From NCBI GenBank assembly GCA_965223255.1, contig CBDCWA010000004.1, positions 2,914,001 through 2,978,000 of the forward strand: DNA of 64,000 nucleotides, written 5' to 3'. This document shows, piece after piece, positions 63,350 through 64,000 of this stretch. The DNA comes from CBDCWA01 sp965223255. Lineage in GTDB: Bacteria > Pseudomonadota > Alphaproteobacteria > Rhizobiales > Hyphomicrobiaceae. Within the stretch, counting starts at the first letter, position 1. Every line of letters begins with the position of its first letter. Both the position numbers and the translations under genes were made by a program. The notes beneath the pieces were generated by a model. The model ran no database searches. It was not told the origin of the DNA and was given only the letters and a program-made list of their open reading frames with translations.

Positions 63350-64000
63350 ATGGCGGATATACCGATCACCATTGCCTGCGGCAATTATGATCGCACCAAG
63401 GCCATCATCGATGGACGGGTGAAGGTCGAAGGCTGTGCTGTCACCTACTTGCCGCTGTACCCGGAGGAGATCTTTCACCGGCAGTTCGTTTTTCAGGAAT
63501 TCGACGTCGCTGAGATGTCGATGTCGAGCTACATTCGAACGACCGCCGACGGTACCAGCCAATACACAGCAATTCCGGCATTCGTGTCGCGTATCTTTCG
63601 CCATTCCGGTTTCTATGTGCGCGCAGATGCCGGCATCGAGCGGCCAGAGGATCTTCGCGGCAAGCGTGTCGGCCTGCCCGAGTATCAAATAACGGCGGTC
63701 GTTTGGATGCGCGGTCTCTTGCAGCATCAATACAATGTCCACCCATCTGAAATCCAGTGGCGTCAGGGCGGCCAGGAACAAGCCGGGCGACACGAACGCA
63801 CGCCCCTAAAACCTATTGAAGGCATAGATCTTCAGTCCATTCCCGACGACAAGACACTGGTTTCAATGTTGCGCGACGGCGAACTCGACGCCTTGGCAAC
63901 GGCCCGCGCACCGTCATCGTTTCTGGCCGGCGAGCCCCATATTAAGCGCTTGTTTTCAGATACGCGTGCCGCTGAGCGAGCGTATTACAAAGAGACCGGT
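63350..64000 (+). CDS. 4,5-dihydroxyphthalate decarboxylase family protein, PBP2 fold, right-truncated
   Basis: Third leaderless paralogue, cut by the window edge after about 217 residues. Opens MADIPITIACGNYDRTKAII and contains VTYLPLYPEEIFHRQFVF, QEFDVAEMSMSSYIRT, SGFYVRADAGIERPEDLRG, GLPEYQITAVVWMRGLL, closest to the copy at 51154. Start ATG 63350 after GCGAGGAC. No signal peptide. It is divergent from the LigB-type gene. Confidence 0.75.
   Translation, partial: MADIPITIACGNYDRTKAIIDGRVKVEGCAVTYLPLYPEEIFHRQFVFQEFDVAEMSMSSYIRTTADGTSQYTAIPAFVSRIFRHSGFYVRADAGIERPEDLRGKRVGLPEYQITAVVWMRGLLQHQYNVHPSEIQWRQGGQEQAGRHERTPLKPIEGIDLQSIPDDKTLVSMLRDGELDALATARAPSSFLAGEPHIKRLFSDTRAAERAYYKETG

Noticed and set aside
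1..64000. CRISPR array, rRNA operon, insertion sequence
   Set aside because: No regularly spaced repeats, no rRNA sequence and no transposase-like protein were seen on either strand.

Overview
The window looks like an alphaproteobacterial chromosome, possibly of the order Hyphomicrobiales. The support is circumstantial: divergent short regulators, YghU-type and BphK-type glutathione transferases, CoxL/M/S-type molybdenum hydroxylases, a tetratricopeptide protein of a style common in that order, FutA-type iron uptake and a PAS-PAS-GGDEF protein. No rRNA, tRNA or CRISPR array was found.

Positions 1 to about 7400 hold the right part of an integrated phage-like element: a leftward head operon (unknown gene, HK97 major capsid protein, prohead protease, small genes running off the edge), a divergent alpA and Prim-Pol/helicase gene, an inverted-repeat region resembling a replication origin, and a P4-type integrase next to tandem 10-bp repeats. 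The layout resembles a capsid-forming satellite (cfPICI-like).

From 7.7 to 24 kb there are core and accessory genes: a flavodoxin-fold oxidoreductase with a divergent TetR and three palindromic operators, a metallo-beta-lactamase-fold protein, a beta-hydroxyacid dehydrogenase, an RND efflux pair, a secreted protein followed by a PstS-OmpA fusion, a Cache-like protein, SelO and an MFS transporter.

From 24 to 34.5 kb, and again at 42.5 to 53 kb and 62 to 64 kb, there is dispersed aromatic-acid catabolism: three leaderless periplasmic-binding-protein-fold proteins of the 4,5-dihydroxyphthalate decarboxylase family, two LigB-type extradiol dioxygenases, a flavin hydroxylase, a LigI-like lactonase, an alpha/beta hydrolase, two glutathione transferases, MFS and DMT transporters, one orphan and one complete molybdenum hydroxylase, a PhyH-type dioxygenase and a cupin. 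A plausible flow is ring hydroxylation, decarboxylation, meta-cleavage and lactone hydrolysis; the substrate is unknown.

From 34.7 to 42.5 kb there are a TPR protein, a ferric-iron ABC pair facing fur, a methyltransferase, an FKBP isomerase and a ferritin-like protein. From 53.3 to 57.9 kb there are an acetyltransferase, a FAD oxidase with a YtqB/MnmM-type methyltransferase (a likely tRNA wobble-uridine pair), an aldo/keto reductase and a CARDB protein with an inserted peptidoglycan-binding domain. From 58 to 61.8 kb there is a c-di-GMP cluster (two PilZ proteins and one diguanylate cyclase) bracketed by two copies of a conserved leader-like repeat that can form mutually exclusive hairpins over a start codon. 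This repeat and the satellite element are the best candidates for something undescribed.
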